A stretch of 64,000 nt of DNA from Mycobacterium sp. 852002-40037_SCH5390672 (GTDB lineage: Bacteria > Actinomycetota > Actinomycetes > Mycobacteriales > Mycobacteriaceae). A program made the position numbers and the translations under genes. Positions within the stretch are counted from its first letter, which is position 1, and every line of letters starts with the position of its first letter. The notes under the pieces are model-generated. The model was given only the letters and a program-made list of their open reading frames with translations, was not told the origin of the DNA and did no database searches. The DNA lies in NCBI RefSeq assembly GCF_001665875.1, contig NZ_LZTA01000129.1:30262-94261 (forward strand), in the 5' to 3' direction. This document shows positions 1-8,683 of this stretch, in pieces.

Positions 1-34
1 GACCTCCCGTTCGGCTTTGTTCTGTCATGGAGTT

Positions 35-62
35 CAACGACAGATCAGCTCTGAGAGTTCCC
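35..62 (-). promoter_or_regulatory. SigE/SigH-type promoter, probably of sigB
   Basis: Read on the minus strand, a GGGAAC box (57-62) is followed after 17 bases by CGTTG (35-39). This matches the mycobacterial SigH/SigE consensus of GGAAC and GTT. A GGGAGG ribosome binding site lies at 3-8 on the same strand, so a minus-strand gene should start just left of the window. By synteny with M. tuberculosis that gene is sigB, which is known to be transcribed by stress sigma factors. Positions 1-164 hold nothing else that I can recognise. Confidence 0.6.
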
Positions 63-164
63 GGCGATTCCTCATCTCACACGTGTTGACGTGCACAAAT
101 GTGCCGCAGACCTGAGAATGTCCTGAGAAGCGGGCGGTGGCGGCACCCGCGGCGGAAACGACCG

Positions 165-593
165 CTAGCCGTGATCGATTCCGTCCCGCGCGCCCGAAGG
201 CCACTCCGGCTGCGGGTGTCGCGGAGGCTCGAGCGCCGGGTGTTCGGCCCGGGGGAACAGGGGAGTGTGCTGGCGGGCACTGTCGAATCGGCGCGGCTCG
301 TCGGCACTGCGCGGCGGCCGATCGTTGGCGATCAGCACGGCCATCCAGGGCAGCGGGATTGAGGCCGCCAAGATCGCCAGGGAGATCAGTCCGTTGTGCC
401 ACGCGCCGTAGGCGACCGCGGCCAGGATGAGCGCCGGAATCCGGAATGCCATCAAGGTGAGGTACTTACGGACCCGCGCACGATGTTGCTCCTCGTAGGA
501 GGTCGCGGCGGCGGTGATAAGCACTGGGCGGCCTTTGTTGCCGTCAAAGTCATCGAATTTGCCGTCGAACCCCGGGTCGGAGCCGTGCTTCAT
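165..593 (-). CDS. DUF3099 family membrane protein (Rv2709-like)
   Basis: A 142-residue protein. The start chosen is the ATG at 593 (MKHGSDP); the frame stays open upstream, but that extension would overlap the usual intergenic region. The core beginning VLITAAATSYEEQHRARVRK is typical of the DUF3099 family: a short conserved cytoplasmic segment followed by two hydrophobic helices (about residues 45-85). The C-terminus is polar and rich in Arg and Pro. It is a small membrane protein of unknown function. In M. tuberculosis the equivalent gene lies directly upstream of sigB, and here it sits beside the inferred sigB promoter. Confidence 0.75.
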   Translation of the reverse strand: MKHGSDPGFDGKFDDFDGNKGRPVLITAAATSYEEQHRARVRKYLTLMAFRIPALILAAVAYGAWHNGLISLAILAASIPLPWMAVLIANDRPPRSADEPRRFDSARQHTPLFPRAEHPALEPPRHPQPEWPSGARDGIDHG

Positions 594-660
594 TTCTCCA
601 CTGTCCCACAACCGGCCGATTCCGGCTCGGACCGGTTTCAGCGCCCGCGGGCAGTGCACA

Positions 661-909
661 ATGTCAGGTATGCAGACCCAAACGATCGAACGCACCGAGA
701 CCGACGAACGCGTCGACGACGGGACCGGCAGCGACACCCCGAAGTACTTCCATTACGTCAAGAAGGACAAGATCGCCGAGAGCGCGGTGATGGGCAACCA
801 CGTCGTCGCGTTGTGCGGCGAGGTATTTCCGGTCACCAAGGCGGCCAAGCCGGGCTCACCGGTCTGCCCGGACTGCAAGCAGATCTACGACCGGATGAAG
901 AAGGGCTGA
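661..909 (+). CDS. DUF3039 family protein (Rv2708c-like)
   Basis: An 82-residue acidic small protein, the same length as the M. tuberculosis protein. It has two paired features typical of DUF3039: a YFHYVKKDKI segment and a Cys-containing segment with VCPDCKQIYD near the C-terminus (Cys58, Cys71 and Cys74 by rough count). These could bind a metal. No clear Shine-Dalgarno precedes the ATG at 661; a second ATG lies three codons in. Its function is unknown. Its stop codon sits in a TGATCA palindrome that also supplies the stop of the convergent neighbour. Confidence 0.8.
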   Translation: MSGMQTQTIERTETDERVDDGTGSDTPKYFHYVKKDKIAESAVMGNHVVALCGEVFPVTKAAKPGSPVCPDCKQIYDRMKKG

Positions 910-1911
910 TCAGCCGGGCGGCTCCGCCGGCGCGACGTCGCGTTGTTGCGTCGCGGGATTCGCGATCGGGCTGGCGAGAGTCTCCACCGTCCGCTTCAAG
1001 GCGGGCGAACGCGTGAACAGCCATTTGCGCAGCCGGTGGGCGTGGGTCCGGGGTGCGGGGAATTCCTCCTGGACGGCGGCGTTGAGTTCGGCGCCGAGCA
1101 TGATCGCGAAACCGCCGAAGAACGCGAACAACAGGAACGCGATGGGCGTGGAGAGCGCGCCGTAGGTGTAGCCGGTGCTTGTGATCCACCTCAGATAGAA
1201 CCGCAGGCCGAGCGTCGCGGTGACGAACACCGTGGTCGCCAGCATTGCGCCCAGGATCAGCCGGTGCGACGGCAACGGTTCGGGCAGTGCGACCCGGTAC
1301 AGGATCATCACCCCGATCGTCAGACCGACAATCAGCGCCGGGTAGTAGCCGTAGCCCAGGACGTTGGACAGGCCCAGCGGGATGTGTTCGACCACCTTGC
1401 GCGGGCCCACCGCCACCAGCGGCGCCGTCGCCACCACGAAGACCAGCATCACCACGTAGAGGAACAGCGCGAACAGGCGCTGGCGCACCGGGTGGCGCAG
1501 CGGAGTTTGGTCATGCGCCTCGACCACGGAGTCGACGAACGCCGAGATGGCCGACGACCCCGCCCACAACGAGATGATGAACCCCAGCGACACCACCTCG
1601 CCGCGGGCGTTGTTGGCGATGTCGCGGACGGTCGGCTCGATGATCTCGTTGACCACGCTGGGGGAGAACACGCTGTGTGCCGTCGAGATCAGCTGCCGCA
1701 GGATGCTCGGCAGCATGTCCGGGCCGAACAGCGGCGCCACGTAGGCCAGCGTGCCCAGTATCCCCAGCAGCAACGGCGGCAGTGATAACGCCGACCAAAA
1801 ACCAGCCTGAGCCGACTCCGAGAAAATCGAGTCGTCCCAACTCTTGGAAAGAGTCCTCAGGGTGATTCGCCAAATGTGGTGGCGCGACGGTTTTGCGACC
1901 TGCTCGCTCAT
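910..1911 (-). CDS. YihY/BrkB family inner-membrane protein (Rv2707-like)
   Basis: A 333-residue polytopic membrane protein of the YihY/BrkB family, once misnamed ribonuclease BN. About six hydrophobic segments are visible between residues 35 and 280. The family signature region near FFGGFAIMLGAELNAAVQEE, which carries the conserved small and charged residues of the last helix, is present. Both tails are cytoplasmic-like and basic. It is probably a membrane transporter or envelope protein; no substrate can be read from the sequence. It is convergent with the DUF3039 gene and shares the overlapping stop palindrome with it. Confidence 0.8.
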   Translation of the reverse strand: MSEQVAKPSRHHIWRITLRTLSKSWDDSIFSESAQAGFWSALSLPPLLLGILGTLAYVAPLFGPDMLPSILRQLISTAHSVFSPSVVNEIIEPTVRDIANNARGEVVSLGFIISLWAGSSAISAFVDSVVEAHDQTPLRHPVRQRLFALFLYVVMLVFVVATAPLVAVGPRKVVEHIPLGLSNVLGYGYYPALIVGLTIGVMILYRVALPEPLPSHRLILGAMLATTVFVTATLGLRFYLRWITSTGYTYGALSTPIAFLLFAFFGGFAIMLGAELNAAVQEEFPAPRTHAHRLRKWLFTRSPALKRTVETLASPIANPATQQRDVAPAEPPG

Positions 1912-1978
1912 ACCCGTCCAGCATTACCGAAGATCGCTCGCACCGCCCACATTGGCGATGGGCGAGTTCGTCCGCGGG

Positions 1979-2164
1979 CTAGCTTTCGCTGGTCTCCAGC
2001 ACGGCGGCCAGCTCGGTGAGCTTCGCCTCGTGCTCGTTGGCGTGATGCTGGCAGAAGAGAAGCTCTAGTCCGGAAGGCAGCGTGGCTCGTACACGGGCCG
2101 CCGCACCGCAGCGATCGCAGCGGTCGGCCCGGGTCAGTTCTGGACTCGTCAGAGTTGCGTTCAT
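1979..2164 (-). CDS. Small zinc-ribbon-like protein (DUF7455-type)
   Basis: A 61-residue protein with the pattern ADRCDRCGAAARVRATLPSG followed by LLFCQHHANEH. The CxxC and CxHH pairs look like a one-zinc binding site. Small actinobacterial proteins of this layout (DUF7455) are widespread and uncharacterised. The ATG at 2164 is preceded on the minus strand by a purine-rich GGAG-type ribosome binding site. It occupies the position of M. tuberculosis Rv2706c. Confidence 0.7.
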   Translation of the reverse strand: MNATLTSPELTRADRCDRCGAAARVRATLPSGLELLFCQHHANEHEAKLTELAAVLETSES

Positions 2165-2296
2165 GGCTTCTCCGTTCTCGTGTATTCACTTTCTCAGACG
2201 TATGACGTTTTCGCCTTGTTCCCCGATCGTTATCGGGTGTGTCGTTTCTCACGGCCTGGTCAACTTTGGTTTAAGCGGTCTTTAGGGTGTCGGATT

Positions 2297-2677
2297 GTGA
2301 CCCTCGCTCCTGACCTCCTGGTGCACCTGTGCGGAACCCAGCAGTGGGCGCAGGCCCGCCGGCGGGGCGGCATCCACCCGGACGCCGCCGGCGGTGGCGA
2401 CTTCATCCATCTGTCGACACCCGAGCAGGTGCACCTGCCGGCCAACCGGCTCTACCGGGGTCGCCGCGACCTGGTGCTGCTCCACATCGACCCGGCCCGG
2501 CTTGCCGCCCCGGTGCGATGGGAGCCGGGGGTACCCACCGATCCGGAGTCGATGTTGTTCCCGCATCTGTACGGTGTGCTGCCGGTGGCCGCTGTGGTCG
2601 GGGTCACCGCCTACCCGCCGGCCGACGACGGCTCCTTCCCGCCGATCGCCGGTGACGGTGCCGGGGAGTCGACGTAG
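2297..2677 (+). CDS. DUF952 family protein (Rv2705c-like)
   Basis: About 126 residues from a GTG at 2297. The DUF952 core is visible: LVHLCGTQQWAQARRRGG, then GDFIHLSTPEQVHLPANRLY, and near the end a segment ending in HLYG.LPVAAV. The family is distantly related to ADP-ribosyl-transferase-like folds, but no activity is established. The last 67 bases overlap the end of the convergent RidA-family gene, so both proteins have unusually long C-terminal tails here. Confidence 0.75.
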   Translation: MTLAPDLLVHLCGTQQWAQARRRGGIHPDAAGGGDFIHLSTPEQVHLPANRLYRGRRDLVLLHIDPARLAAPVRWEPGVPTDPESMLFPHLYGVLPVAAVVGVTAYPPADDGSFPPIAGDGAGEST

Positions 2678-3039
2678 GCGTCGGCTTCGATCTCCACCAG
2701 CAACTCGGGGGCGATCAGCGCCGAGACTTCGACCATGGTGGCCGCGGGACGTATCGCACCGAAGACCTGCTCGTGCACCGCTGCAACCTCGCGCCAGCGC
2801 GAGATGTCGGTGACGTAGATGCGGGTGCGCACCACGTCGGTGAGCGCGGCGCCCGCTTGGTGCAACGCAATCTCGATGCGGCGCAGGGCATCTCGTGTCT
2901 GCGCGGCGATATCGCCGGCGGGCCCGGAGCCGGTTGTTCCGGCCACCGCCACATGCGGACCGACCCGCACCGCGCGCGAGTAACCGACCGCCGACTCGAA
3001 GGCGGATTCGCCAGAGACCACTTTGCGGTTGGTTGACAT
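2611..3039 (-). CDS. RidA/YjgF-family protein (Rv2704-like)
   Basis: A 142-residue RidA family protein. RidA enzymes deaminate reactive enamine/imine intermediates made by PLP enzymes. Visible family features are the early GYSRAVRVGPHVAVAG strand, the RTRIYVTDISRW segment containing the conserved Arg, and the ALIAPELLVEIEADA C-terminal strand carrying the conserved Glu. The last 20 residues (VDSPAPSPAIGGKEPSS) extend beyond the domain and lie in the overlap with the convergent DUF952 gene. It lies upstream of the DUF4436 and sigA genes on the opposite side from the ORF cluster's BrkB gene. Confidence 0.85.
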   Translation of the reverse strand: MSTNRKVVSGESAFESAVGYSRAVRVGPHVAVAGTTGSGPAGDIAAQTRDALRRIEIALHQAGAALTDVVRTRIYVTDISRWREVAAVHEQVFGAIRPAATMVEVSALIAPELLVEIEADAYVDSPAPSPAIGGKEPSSAGG

Positions 3040-3109
3040 GCGGCCACGATAGTCGCCGCGGCGGACCTGGTGCTGAGATCATCGCGAAAAAGCTTGTAAG
3101 GCAAGCGAT

Positions 3110-3979
3110 TCAATTGCGACGGATGCGGAAAACGAGTATTGCGACGAGGCAGAGTCCGAGCACCAACTCGCACCAGAAGAAGGACAGGTAATCGGTGAGC
3201 GCACCGACGGCCGGTGCGTTGGGCATCGAGTTGCGGACTGCCGAAAACGAGAACAGAAGAACACCGAGGAATGAGATCAATGTGCCGTCGATCGGCCTAT
3301 CGCTGCGAATCTGGTTCGCTGTGAGCAGCACCGACAGGATCGTCAACGCCCACATAAGCAATACGATGAATACCGCGAAGATCCATGTGGAAGGCGCGCG
3401 TCCCACGCTGATCGATAGGTCATTGCCTTCGTTCAGTTCCCGAGGCGGGTTGCCAATGCTGATGCTGTAGCCGTGCACCGACCCGCCGGCGATCAGCACC
3501 GTGGGGACGGGGGAACCGTCTGCGGCCAGGATGCGCACACTAAAAAGCGCGGTATATCTATCGAATGGGTACTGGCTGACGTCGTCGCCGGACGCGAGCG
3601 CGACGGGCAGCGTTTGCGATGTCATCAGCCCGCCCGCAGTGAACGATTGGTCAACCAAACCCGCGCCGCCGACTGCGACGACTCGCGCGTTCTTGGCCAG
3701 GAAGACCCCGTCCTGTGCGAAGCGTCCCCTCGGCTCGAATTCGAGCCCGACCACCAACTGGTCATCGGCTGGAGTGATTTTTTGGATGTCGGCATGGATG
3801 CGGATGCCGTCGCTTAGGTTTCTATCGCCATTTACACCCGACGCGTGGCCAGCCTGCTCGAACGACACGGCGGTGATGGTCAAGACGGCCAGGAACACGG
3901 TTGCTGCCAGCAGTAGCAGCGGACGTCGGCGATGCGGTACCGAAATCGGTTTGACGTCTGTGTCGACAGCCATGGCCAC
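3110..3979 (-). CDS. DUF4436 family membrane protein
   Basis: A 289-residue protein. After a basic N-terminus comes one transmembrane helix (about residues 20-40), then an extracytoplasmic beta-rich domain of about 150 residues that includes a DVSQYPFDRYTALFSV segment, then three C-terminal membrane helices. This is the layout of the DUF4436 family of mycobacteria and related organisms; its function is unknown. It is inserted between the RidA gene and sigA, a place where M. tuberculosis as I recall it has no gene. It may therefore be a lineage-specific insertion. Confidence 0.75.
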   Translation of the reverse strand: MAMAVDTDVKPISVPHRRRPLLLLAATVFLAVLTITAVSFEQAGHASGVNGDRNLSDGIRIHADIQKITPADDQLVVGLEFEPRGRFAQDGVFLAKNARVVAVGGAGLVDQSFTAGGLMTSQTLPVALASGDDVSQYPFDRYTALFSVRILAADGSPVPTVLIAGGSVHGYSISIGNPPRELNEGNDLSISVGRAPSTWIFAVFIVLLMWALTILSVLLTANQIRSDRPIDGTLISFLGVLLFSFSAVRNSMPNAPAVGALTDYLSFFWCELVLGLCLVAILVFRIRRN

Positions 3980-4042
3980 ACCGTAAACGAGTGAACCCGA
4001 GCGGGAGTGCCGACGATTGAACGACGGCTGAACAGCTCGGAA

Positions 4043-5584
4043 CTAGTCGAGGTAGTCGCGCAGCACCTGGGAGCGGCTGGGATGGCGCAGCTTCGACATC
4101 GTCTTGGACTCGATCTGGCGGATGCGCTCACGGGTCACGCCGTAAACCTGCCCGATCTCGTCCAGGGTGCGGGGCTGGCCGTCGGTGAGCCCGAAACGTA
4201 GCCGTACTACGCCCGCCTCGCGCTCCGACAGCGTCTCCAGCACCGACTGCAGCTGGTCTTGCAGCAGCGTGAACGACACGGCGTCCACGGCCACCACGGC
4301 CTCGCTGTCCTCGATGAAATCGCCCAGCTGGCTGTCGCCCTCGTCGCCGATCGTCTGGTCCAGCGAGATCGGCTCGCGGGCGTATTGCTGGATCTCCAGC
4401 ACCTTTTCGGGCGTGATGTCCATTTCCTTGGCCAGCTCCTCAGGCGTGGGCTCGCGGCCCAGGTCCTGCAGCAGCTCGCGCTGGATACGACCCAGCTTGT
4501 TGATGACCTCGACCATGTGCACCGGGATACGGATGGTGCGTGCCTGGTCGGCCATGGCGCGGGTGATGGCCTGACGGATCCACCACGTCGCGTACGTGGA
4601 GAACTTGTAACCCTTGGTGTAGTCGAACTTCTCGACCGCGCGGATCAGACCCAGGTTTCCTTCCTGGATCAGGTCGAGGAAGGCCATGCCCCGGCCCGTG
4701 TATCGCTTGGCCAGCGACACCACCAGCCGCAGGTTGGCTTCCAGCAGATGGTTCTTCGCGCGGTCGCCGTCGCGGCAGATCCACACCATGTCGCGGCGCT
4801 GGGCGGCGGGCAGTTTGTCGCCGCGCTCGGTCAGCTCGGTCATCAGCTGCGTGGCGTACAGCCCGGCCTCGATCCGCTTGGCCAGCTCAACCTCTTCCTC
4901 GGCGTTGAGCAGCGCGACCTTACCGATCTGCTTGAGGTAGGCGCGAACCGAGTCGGCGGAGGCCGTCAGCTCCGCGTCCTTGCGGGCCTGCCGCAACGCC
5001 TCGGACTCGTCTTCGTCCCACACGAAATCGCCGGAGGCCTTGTCCTTTTCGCTGGGCTCGGCGATATCCTCGTCGTCCTCTGCCGCGGGCGCGGCGGCCT
5101 TGACGGGCTTGGCCACGACCTCTTCCTCGCCCTCGACCCCGACCACCTCGGTGTCACCCTCGGCCTCGCCGGGCTCTTCGCCGTCGGACGCTACGTCCTC
5201 CTCGAGGTCGTCGAGGCTCAGGTCGGTGTCGATGTCGAGGTCTTCGCCGGGCTCAACCTCGAGGTCGGGTTCGCTGTCCAGATCCTCGACGGCTCCGTCG
5301 GAATCCAGAACCTCGGGATCCGCCGGCCCACCCTTGGCGGCTTTGGTTCCGCGCGCCGATGGCGCCTTGGCGCCGGCGCCCTTGGCCGCTGCGCGGGCCT
5401 TCTTGGGATCGGCGGCCGTGTCGGCCTCGGACGTGGACGGTGATGCTGTCTTGGCGGCCCGCTTCGCGGGCGCCGAGCCGTTGGCAGCCTTGGCCGCCGG
5501 TCGCTTCGCGGGGGACGACGGAGACTTCGTGGCGGTGCGTTTCACCGGCCCATCCGTTGCCGGGCTTGCTTTCGTCGCTGCCAC
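4043..5584 (-). CDS. sigA: Principal RNA polymerase sigma factor SigA
   Basis: A 513-residue primary sigma-70 factor that directs RNA polymerase to housekeeping promoters. The first 200 residues are a low-complexity Ala/Lys then Asp/Glu-rich extension typical of actinobacterial SigA. Conserved regions follow: region 1.2 (DSVRAYLKQIGKVALL), region 2 (NLRLVVSLAKRYTGRGM, DLIQEGNLGLIRAVEKFDY, TYATWWIRQAI), region 3, and region 4.2 with the DNA-binding helix ending in VTRERIRQIESKTMSKLRHP. The start is a GTG at 5584 with a GAAGGGG ribosome binding site. The length is close to the 528 residues of M. tuberculosis SigA. Confidence 0.97.
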   Translation of the reverse strand: MAATKASPATDGPVKRTATKSPSSPAKRPAAKAANGSAPAKRAAKTASPSTSEADTAADPKKARAAAKGAGAKAPSARGTKAAKGGPADPEVLDSDGAVEDLDSEPDLEVEPGEDLDIDTDLSLDDLEEDVASDGEEPGEAEGDTEVVGVEGEEEVVAKPVKAAAPAAEDDEDIAEPSEKDKASGDFVWDEDESEALRQARKDAELTASADSVRAYLKQIGKVALLNAEEEVELAKRIEAGLYATQLMTELTERGDKLPAAQRRDMVWICRDGDRAKNHLLEANLRLVVSLAKRYTGRGMAFLDLIQEGNLGLIRAVEKFDYTKGYKFSTYATWWIRQAITRAMADQARTIRIPVHMVEVINKLGRIQRELLQDLGREPTPEELAKEMDITPEKVLEIQQYAREPISLDQTIGDEGDSQLGDFIEDSEAVVAVDAVSFTLLQDQLQSVLETLSEREAGVVRLRFGLTDGQPRTLDEIGQVYGVTRERIRQIESKTMSKLRHPSRSQVLRDYLD

Positions 5585-5760
5585 TTACACCCCTTCGTTT
5601 GGGCTCACTCTCGGTGGGTAATGGGCATGGTTAACCGAAAGTGTCTGCTATGTCGATGTCGGCGTTGGTATCAGCGTGAGTAGTTGCACGCTATCGGTTG
5701 GGCGTTCGCCGAAGACCATTGTAACGACAGTGCGGGGTCCTACGGCTCTGCCGGGCAAAA

Positions 5761-6570
5761 TCAGTGAGTCACGTCCGAGGTGGCGGCCATGGCCGCGCCG
5801 ACGATCCCGGCGGTGTTGAGCAGGGCCGCGGCCACCACCGGGGTGCGGTTTGTCAGCAGCGGCACCCATTTGTCGGCCTTGCGGCTGATGCCGCCCCCCG
5901 CGATGAACAGATCCGGCCACACCGCGTTCTCGATGCTCACCAGCACCTTGGTCACCTGCTTGGCCCACTTTTCGTAGGACCAGTCGTTCTTCTCCTTCAC
6001 CGAGGACGCCGCCCGCTGCTCGGCCTCCTTGCCGCCGACCTCGAGATGGCCGAACTCGGTGTTGGGGATCAGCGTTCCGTTGTGGATCACCGCGGAGCCG
6101 ATCCCGGTGCCGAAAGTCAGCAACACCACCAGCCCCGACTGGCCCTTGCCCGCGCCGTAATGCTCCTCGGCCAGCCCGGCCGCGTCGGCGTCATTGAGGA
6201 CGATGACGTCCTGACCGTCCAGCTCGGCGCTGATGATGTCGCGCGCGTTGCTGCCGATCCACGCCTTGTCCACGTTGGCCGCCGTCTGTACGACGCCGTG
6301 CGTCACGACGCCGGGATAGGTCACTCCCAGCGGGCCGGTCCACCCGAAGGCGTTGACCACCTCGGCGATGGTCTTGGCGACCGCCGAGGGCGTCGCGGGC
6401 TGGGGGGTCAGCAGCTTGACCCGCTCGCCGACCAACTGCCCGGTGTCCATGTCGACGATGCCGCCCTTGATGCCACTGCCGCCGACGTCGATGCCGAATC
6501 CGCGACGCCGTGGCCCGCCGTCGCCGGCGGCGGTGCCGGGCGTATCCGTGGTCGAGGCGGTGCTGGTCAT
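5761..6570 (-). CDS. ppgK: Polyphosphate glucokinase PpgK
   Basis: A 269-residue ROK-family kinase that phosphorylates glucose using inorganic polyphosphate or ATP. The N-terminal phosphate-binding segment GFGIDVGGSGIKGGIVDM is intact, as are the VLNDADAAGLAE catalytic region (Asp general base) and VLLTFGTGIGSAV. The ATG at 6570 has a GAGGAG ribosome binding site. It lies downstream of sigA's promoter side on the same strand, as in M. tuberculosis (Rv2702), and is probably transcribed separately from sigA, from which it is 176 bp away. Confidence 0.93.
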   Translation of the reverse strand: MTSTASTTDTPGTAAGDGGPRRRGFGIDVGGSGIKGGIVDMDTGQLVGERVKLLTPQPATPSAVAKTIAEVVNAFGWTGPLGVTYPGVVTHGVVQTAANVDKAWIGSNARDIISAELDGQDVIVLNDADAAGLAEEHYGAGKGQSGLVVLLTFGTGIGSAVIHNGTLIPNTEFGHLEVGGKEAEQRAASSVKEKNDWSYEKWAKQVTKVLVSIENAVWPDLFIAGGGISRKADKWVPLLTNRTPVVAAALLNTAGIVGAAMAATSDVTH

Positions 6571-6671
6571 CGAATCTCCTCGGCGTGACTGAGCTGTCCG
6601 CTCACCTTAACGCCGCGACGGTGCGGCCCGCGGCGCCTGCGCGACGGTGGCGACTGTGATCCGATAGACCG

Positions 6672-7541
6672 GTGACCCCTTCCGATGACGAGCTCGTCCG
6701 GCTGCGCTCGGTCGCCGAAACCTTGGCCGCTGACGCCGCCGCATTCGTGAGGCGTCGGCGGGCAGAGGTTTTCGGCACCGACGCGGGCAGTGACGACAGC
6801 GGCGCGGTGCGATCGAAGAGCACCCCGACCGATCCGGTGACCGTGGTCGACACCGAAACGGAACGGCTGTTGCGCGACCGATTGGCCGAATTACGGCCTG
6901 GGGACCCAATTCTCGGCGAGGAAGGCGGCGGGCCTGCCGATCCGGCGGGCACGCCGGCCGGATCGGTCACCTGGGTGCTCGATCCCATCGACGGCACAGT
7001 GAATTTCGTCTACGGCATCCCCGCCTATGCCGTGTCCGTCGGTGCACAGGTCAACGGCGAATCGGTGGCCGGGGCGGTCGCCGACGTCGTCGGAAACCGG
7101 GTGTACTCGGCGGCCCTCGGCCTGGGTGCGCATGTCACCGACGACGAAGGGACGCATCCGTTGCAGAGCGCCGCCGTCGACGATTTGTCGATGGCGTTGC
7201 TGGGCACCGGTTTCGGCTATTCGCGGCAGCGCCGCGCGGCGCAGGCGGCGCTGCTGGCACGCATGCTGCCGGTGGTCCGCGACGTTCGTCGCATCGGCTC
7301 GGCGGCACTGGATCTGTGCATGGTCGCCTCGGGCCGGCTCGACGCCTTTTACGAGCACGGCCTGCAGGTGTGGGATCGCGCCGCGGGTGCGCTGATCGCC
7401 GCGGAGGCCGGGGCCCGGGTGGTGCTGCCCGCACCCGGCGTGGCCGGGGCGGGCCTGGCGCTGGCCGCCGCGCCCGGAATCGCCGACGAACTTTTGGCCG
7501 TCCTGGAGCGCTTCAACGGCCTGGACCCGATCCTGGATTGA
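6672..7541 (+). CDS. suhB: Inositol-1-monophosphatase SuhB
   Basis: A 289-residue Mg2+-dependent, Li+-sensitive-type phosphatase of the IMPase family. It makes myo-inositol for phosphatidylinositol, lipomannan and mycothiol. The metal-site motifs are present: the Glu-rich loop ending ILGEEGG, VLDPIDGTVNFVYGIPAYAVSVG (the DPIDGT motif), and the C-terminal WDRAAGALIAAEAGA (the WD.AAG motif). The start is a GTG at 6672. Length and position match M. tuberculosis Rv2701c (290 residues). It is convergent with cei, with only 9 bp between their stops. Confidence 0.93.
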   Translation: MTPSDDELVRLRSVAETLAADAAAFVRRRRAEVFGTDAGSDDSGAVRSKSTPTDPVTVVDTETERLLRDRLAELRPGDPILGEEGGGPADPAGTPAGSVTWVLDPIDGTVNFVYGIPAYAVSVGAQVNGESVAGAVADVVGNRVYSAALGLGAHVTDDEGTHPLQSAAVDDLSMALLGTGFGYSRQRRAAQAALLARMLPVVRDVRRIGSAALDLCMVASGRLDAFYEHGLQVWDRAAGALIAAEAGARVVLPAPGVAGAGLALAAAPGIADELLAVLERFNGLDPILD

Positions 7542-7550
7542 CCGCCCGCG

Positions 7551-8201
7551 TCAGCAGCTGCTGGCGTGAATCTTGGCCAGCAAGGTGGGGTCCGAGGGCT
7601 CGGTGGCGCCGGGGCGCAGGGTGGCGAGCACGGCGTCGATGTCGTCGTTGTGCGCCAACGCGTTGAAGTCGGTCCCCAGGGACAGGTCGACGGAGTCGTC
7701 GGCGCGGTTGTCGTTGAACAGTTCGGTGCACGGCGCCACCAGCCACACGGCGGCCGCGGTGGCCTGCCCGGCGGTGCCGAAACGGATTTGACCCTGACAG
7801 GTGAGTCTGGTGCCCGCGTAGAGGGGGTCGTTGGCGGCGGTCGGTTGCGCGAAGCCGAGGTCTTTCATGGCCCCGGCCACGTCGCCGGCCTGGCCGCCCC
7901 GGCCGCTGGCGTTGAGGACGCGAACTTTGGTGTCCGCGAGTTTGGCGGGTGTGACGTCCATCATGGCGCTGCGCGACACCTGCTCACCCAGCTGGGCCGG
8001 TGCCGACCCGGTCGACTGCGGCGGGGGATTGCACACCACGGCCTCGTGCACTTTGGCGGGTCGCGTCAGCGCCACCGTCCAGATCCCGCCGGTAACCACT
8101 GCGAGAAGAATCACCACGACGATCGCGGGCCGGGGGTTGCGCCGCCGAAAGGGCCGACCGTGCTTGTCAAAAGCTGTACCCTCGGTGATTTGCGTGACCA
8201 C
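7551..8201 (-). CDS. cei: Cell envelope integrity protein Cei
   Basis: A 216-residue membrane-anchored protein, the same length as Rv2700, which has been reported to be needed for envelope integrity and virulence. One transmembrane helix (about residues 25-45) follows a basic cytoplasmic tail. The extracytoplasmic part carries a LytR_C-type domain (TKVRVLNASGRGGQAGDVAG). Four Cys residues (near CNPPPQS, LTCQG, PCTELF and the C-terminal SSC) could form disulfides. The start is a GTG at 8201. Confidence 0.85.
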   Translation of the reverse strand: MVTQITEGTAFDKHGRPFRRRNPRPAIVVVILLAVVTGGIWTVALTRPAKVHEAVVCNPPPQSTGSAPAQLGEQVSRSAMMDVTPAKLADTKVRVLNASGRGGQAGDVAGAMKDLGFAQPTAANDPLYAGTRLTCQGQIRFGTAGQATAAAVWLVAPCTELFNDNRADDSVDLSLGTDFNALAHNDDIDAVLATLRPGATEPSDPTLLAKIHASSC

Positions 8202-8371
8202 AGCTGCACTCTAAACCCACTGTTCAGAGACGAGCGCAAGGGTAAAAATGGCGGTGTGATGTAAATCACACCTTAATGGACCGCGATACGGGCACGAATC
8301 GTTTGGTGGATGCGTTCGACGCTGGTACAAAGCGATGCTTGGATAACGAGGGCATGTGAGGGGACAGGGCA

Positions 8372-8674
8372 ATGCCTACCGACTATGACGCTCCACGGCG
8401 TACCGAGACCGACGACGTTTCGGAGGACTCGCTGGAGGAGCTCAAAGCGCGACGGAACGAGGCGGCTTCGGCCGTCGTCGATGTCGACGAATCTGAATCC
8501 GCTGAGAACTTTGAACTGCCCGGTGCCGACCTGTCTGGTGAAGAACTGTCGGTGCGCGTGGTTCCGAAGCAGGCCGACGAGTTCACCTGTTCGAGCTGCT
8601 TCCTGGTGCAACACCGCAGCCGCCTGGCCAGCGAGAAGAACGGCGTGATGATCTGTACCGACTGCGCGGCCTGA
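8372..8674 (+). CDS. DUF4193 family protein (Rv2699c-like)
   Basis: A 100-residue acidic protein, the same length as Rv2699c. The N-terminal half is an acidic region (DDVSEDSLEELKARR, DVDESES). The C-terminal half has a zinc-ribbon-like pair, FTCSSCFLVQHRSRLA and VMICTDCAA. Members of DUF4193 are highly conserved and highly expressed in Actinobacteria, but their function is unproven; the zinc ribbon suggests binding to RNA polymerase, ribosome or nucleic acid (inference). The ATG at 8372 follows GAGGGGACAGGGCA. Confidence 0.85.
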   Translation: MPTDYDAPRRTETDDVSEDSLEELKARRNEAASAVVDVDESESAENFELPGADLSGEELSVRVVPKQADEFTCSSCFLVQHRSRLASEKNGVMICTDCAA

Positions 8675-8683
8675 TAGCTGCGC

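Noticed and set aside
4259..5621. Long open frames on the strand opposite sigA (for example 4259-5443 and 4980-5621)
   Set aside because: They are antisense to a complete, strongly conserved sigA; their translations are Ser/Arg or Leu/Gly repeats that arise from the reverse complement of a GC-rich coding sequence.
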